The notes beneath the pieces were generated by a model. The model was not told where the DNA came from. It did no database searches and saw only the letters and a list, made by a program, of their open reading frames with translations. Positions 62,769 to 64,000 of a stretch of 64,000 bases of DNA are shown piece by piece. The first letter of the stretch is position 1. Each line of letters opens with the position of its first letter. The stretch lies in assembly GCF_003234175.2 (NCBI RefSeq), contig NZ_CP126257.1, positions 496,001-560,000 on the forward strand, written 5' to 3'. The translations under genes were made by a program, and so were the position numbers. The stretch is from Curtobacterium sp. MCSS17_007. Lineage in GTDB: Bacteria; Actinomycetota; Actinomycetes; Actinomycetales; Microbacteriaceae.

Positions 62769-62799
62769 ACGCCGCGCGACCCCGGAGGGCGCGCGGCGT
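62769..62799 (-). terminator. Hairpin terminator after the DUF3073 gene
   Basis: Perfect 10-base arms ACGCCGCGCG (62769-62778) and CGCGCGGCGT (62790-62799), 11-base loop, 12 bases after the DUF3073 stop on the minus strand. Confidence 0.8.
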
Positions 62800-62811
62800 C
62801 GACGGTTCGGG

Positions 62812-63033
62812 TCAGGCGGACTTGTTCTGGTCCTGCTGGGGCTCGAACTCGTCCTCGTCGTCGCCCGGTTCTTCACCGTACTGGTCTGCCCAGCGGTCGA
62901 CGTAGGAGTCTTCGTCCGAGTGCTGCCCGGCGGAGAGCTCGCGTTCGAGCGCACCGTAGTTCGTCTCCGGGCTGAAGTACTTCAGCTCCCGGGCGACCTT
63001 GGTGTGCTTTGCCTTCTGACGGCCGCGCCCCAT
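62812..63033 (-). CDS. DUF3073 family small protein
   Basis: 73 residues from ATG. MGRGRQKAKHTKVARELKYF followed by SPETNYGALERELS is the conserved start of DUF3073, a small protein found throughout high-GC actinobacteria, often near purF/purM. The C-terminal half is very acidic (DDEDEFEPQ), as in the family. Role unknown. GTACCCC at 63140-63146 lies about 105 bases before its start on the complementary strand, near a TAGAGT -10-like hexamer. Confidence 0.92.
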   Translation of the reverse strand: MGRGRQKAKHTKVARELKYFSPETNYGALERELSAGQHSDEDSYVDRWADQYGEEPGDDEDEFEPQQDQNKSA

Positions 63034-63201
63034 GCGTGACCCCCTCGTGATCGGCTCTGGTCCGGTCCTGGCGGGTGCGTGGATGCCACCCGGGGAACCG
63101 AACGGTTCGTGGTTTGAAATCTGCCGACCACTCTACCATGTACCCCGTTCCGCACCTGGCCACGCGCGTCCCCCGGGATCGGCCTCGGAGGTGACCAGGA
63201 C

Positions 63202-63642
63202 TCAGACGGGGAGGGGCTCCGGGACGCCGCGCTTCCGGCGCGAGGACCGCAGCACGAGGGCGTCGACCGAGAACCGACCGGGGCCGGTGAGGGCGATCGC
63301 GAGCGAGGCGACGGCGAGGACGAGCACGTACTCGAAACCGCCGTCCTGGGCGAAGAAGCCCGCGGTGGCGTGTGCGAGCAGTCCGGCGACGACCATGTCG
63401 ACGGCGAGCAGCAGGCCGACGACCCGCGTGGCGACACCGAGCACGAGCAGGACGCCCCCGACGAGCTCGAGGCCGGCGACGACGGGTGCCGCGACCTCGG
63501 CGAGGGGGACGCCCATGCCGGCGAAGCCCTGGGCGACGCCGGAGATGCCCTGGGTGAACTTCTGGGCGCCGTGGGCGATGAACACCACGCCCAGGACGAT
63601 GCGGAGCGCGGTCAGGCCGATGGAGGTCGATGTCGTTCGCAT
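63202..63642 (-). CDS. DoxX family membrane protein
   Basis: 146 residues from ATG 63642. Four membrane helices with the DoxX pattern: LTALRIVLGVVFIAHGAQKF, then GMGVPLAEVAAPVVAGLELVGG, VGLLLAVDMVVAGLLAHA and YVLVLAVASLAIALTGPGRFS. DoxX proteins of this form are linked to redox or thiol-stress responses, or act with a thiosulfate:quinone oxidoreductase in archaea; the role here is not known. Basic tail SSRRKRG. Followed on the left by a 168-base gap before DUF3073. Confidence 0.9.
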   Translation of the reverse strand: MRTTSTSIGLTALRIVLGVVFIAHGAQKFTQGISGVAQGFAGMGVPLAEVAAPVVAGLELVGGVLLVLGVATRVVGLLLAVDMVVAGLLAHATAGFFAQDGGFEYVLVLAVASLAIALTGPGRFSVDALVLRSSRRKRGVPEPLPV

Positions 63643-63721
63643 GGCGCCGACGGTATCCGGTGACGCGTCATCGACCTGGGTCGTGCGGGGGACTGGCCGG
63701 ACTTCGTCAGGAGTCCCCCAG

Positions 63722-63751
63722 ACGCCGGTCCACCGAACGGTGGACCGGCGT
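63722..63751 (-). terminator. Hairpin terminator after the DUF3072 gene
   Basis: Perfect 14-base arms ACGCCGGTCCACCG with an AA loop (63722-63751), seven bases after the DUF3072 stop on the minus strand. Confidence 0.85.
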
Positions 63752-63757
63752 TCAGGT

Positions 63758-64000
63758 TCAGGAGTCGGCGCCGCGTCCGGTCTGCTGCTGCAGACGGTCG
63801 ATGTGCTCGGACGCCTCGGCCTTGGTGAGGTCGGCGGGGAGCTCCTCGCCGGCCTCACGAGCGAGGGTGTCGAGGTAGCTGCGCTGCGGGCCGGTCATCG
63901 GCTCGTCACCGGTGACCCACTGCTCCGGGTCCTTGCTGGCGGTCGTCGAGGGGTCGGGACGCTCGCCGCCGAGGGTCTCGCCCTGGTGGGAAGCGTCGGG
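63758..64000 (-). CDS. DUF3072 family protein (partial)
   Basis: 80 residues run off the right window edge; the stop TGA is at 63758-63760. The visible part, DPEQWVTGDEPMTGPQRSYL then DTLAREAGEELPADLTKAEA and SEHIDRLQQQTG, is the conserved end of the small actinobacterial DUF3072 proteins. Members are soluble and of unknown role. The N-terminal part visible here (PDASHQGETLGGERPDP) is unstructured-looking. The start lies outside the window. Confidence 0.88.
   Translation of the reverse strand, partial: PDASHQGETLGGERPDPSTTASKDPEQWVTGDEPMTGPQRSYLDTLAREAGEELPADLTKAEASEHIDRLQQQTGRGADS

Overview
The window looks like chromosomal DNA of a high-GC Gram-positive actinobacterium of the family Microbacteriaceae, most likely Curtobacterium or a close relative. 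That placement is my inference. It rests on the strong GC bias, many GTG starts, GTGA/ATGA translational overlaps, two cell-wall proteins with an LAFTG sorting signal (class E sortase type), DUF3072/DUF3073/DUF4012 proteins and the split purS-purQ-purL form of FGAM synthase. No rRNA, tRNA, phage, complete insertion sequence or CRISPR array was seen.

Layout. 1-9.7 kb is an exopolysaccharide (Wzx/Wzy-type) locus: a priming glycosylphosphotransferase, four GT4-type glycosyltransferases and a flippase in one overlapping run, then a Wzy-like polymerase, then a scar of two truncated genes (acyltransferase and GDP-L-fucose synthase). The middle of this locus is visibly AT-richer than its surroundings. 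9.7-31 kb is a cell-surface region: a DUF4012 protein, a small and a giant (1847 residue) LAFTG-anchored protein, a tandem pair of unknown small paralogues, and a 2286-residue RHS/YD-repeat polymorphic toxin. The toxin is followed by an overlapping four-helix membrane protein (probable immunity) and a trail of small, partly broken genes. 31.5-41.7 kb holds housekeeping and metabolic genes: YchJ-like protein, aroE, an iron-siderophore binding lipoprotein behind an iron box, chorismate mutase, a lactonase, a D-2-hydroxyacid dehydrogenase and the purSQL operon. 41.8-53.5 kb holds PadR plus MFS exporter, CtaG-like and acyltransferase-3 membrane proteins, Fur plus catalase, a NodA-like acyltransferase, a VOC dioxygenase-like protein with a perfect operator palindrome, an SDR, and a GAF-SpoIIE phosphatase. 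53.5-62.4 kb has purC-purD, a large LuxR/ATPase regulator, and divergent purF and purM. 62.4-64 kb has DUF3073, DoxX and DUF3072 genes.

Genes that work together: the glycan locus builds and exports a surface polysaccharide; purS, Q, L, C, D, F and M cover most of the early de novo purine pathway to AIR and SAICAR; Fur and catalase form a peroxide/metal response pair; PadR and the MFS pump form a drug-response pair; the RHS protein and its overlapping partner look like a contact-dependent toxin-immunity pair.

Most notable: a family of at least seven near-identical long hairpins (core GACGGACGGGAGGC) placed after genes throughout the window; repeated TGTACCCC boxes, one a perfect palindrome, in front of the three surface-gene loci; the RHS toxin-immunity module with its decayed neighbours; and a NodA-family protein outside any nodulation context.
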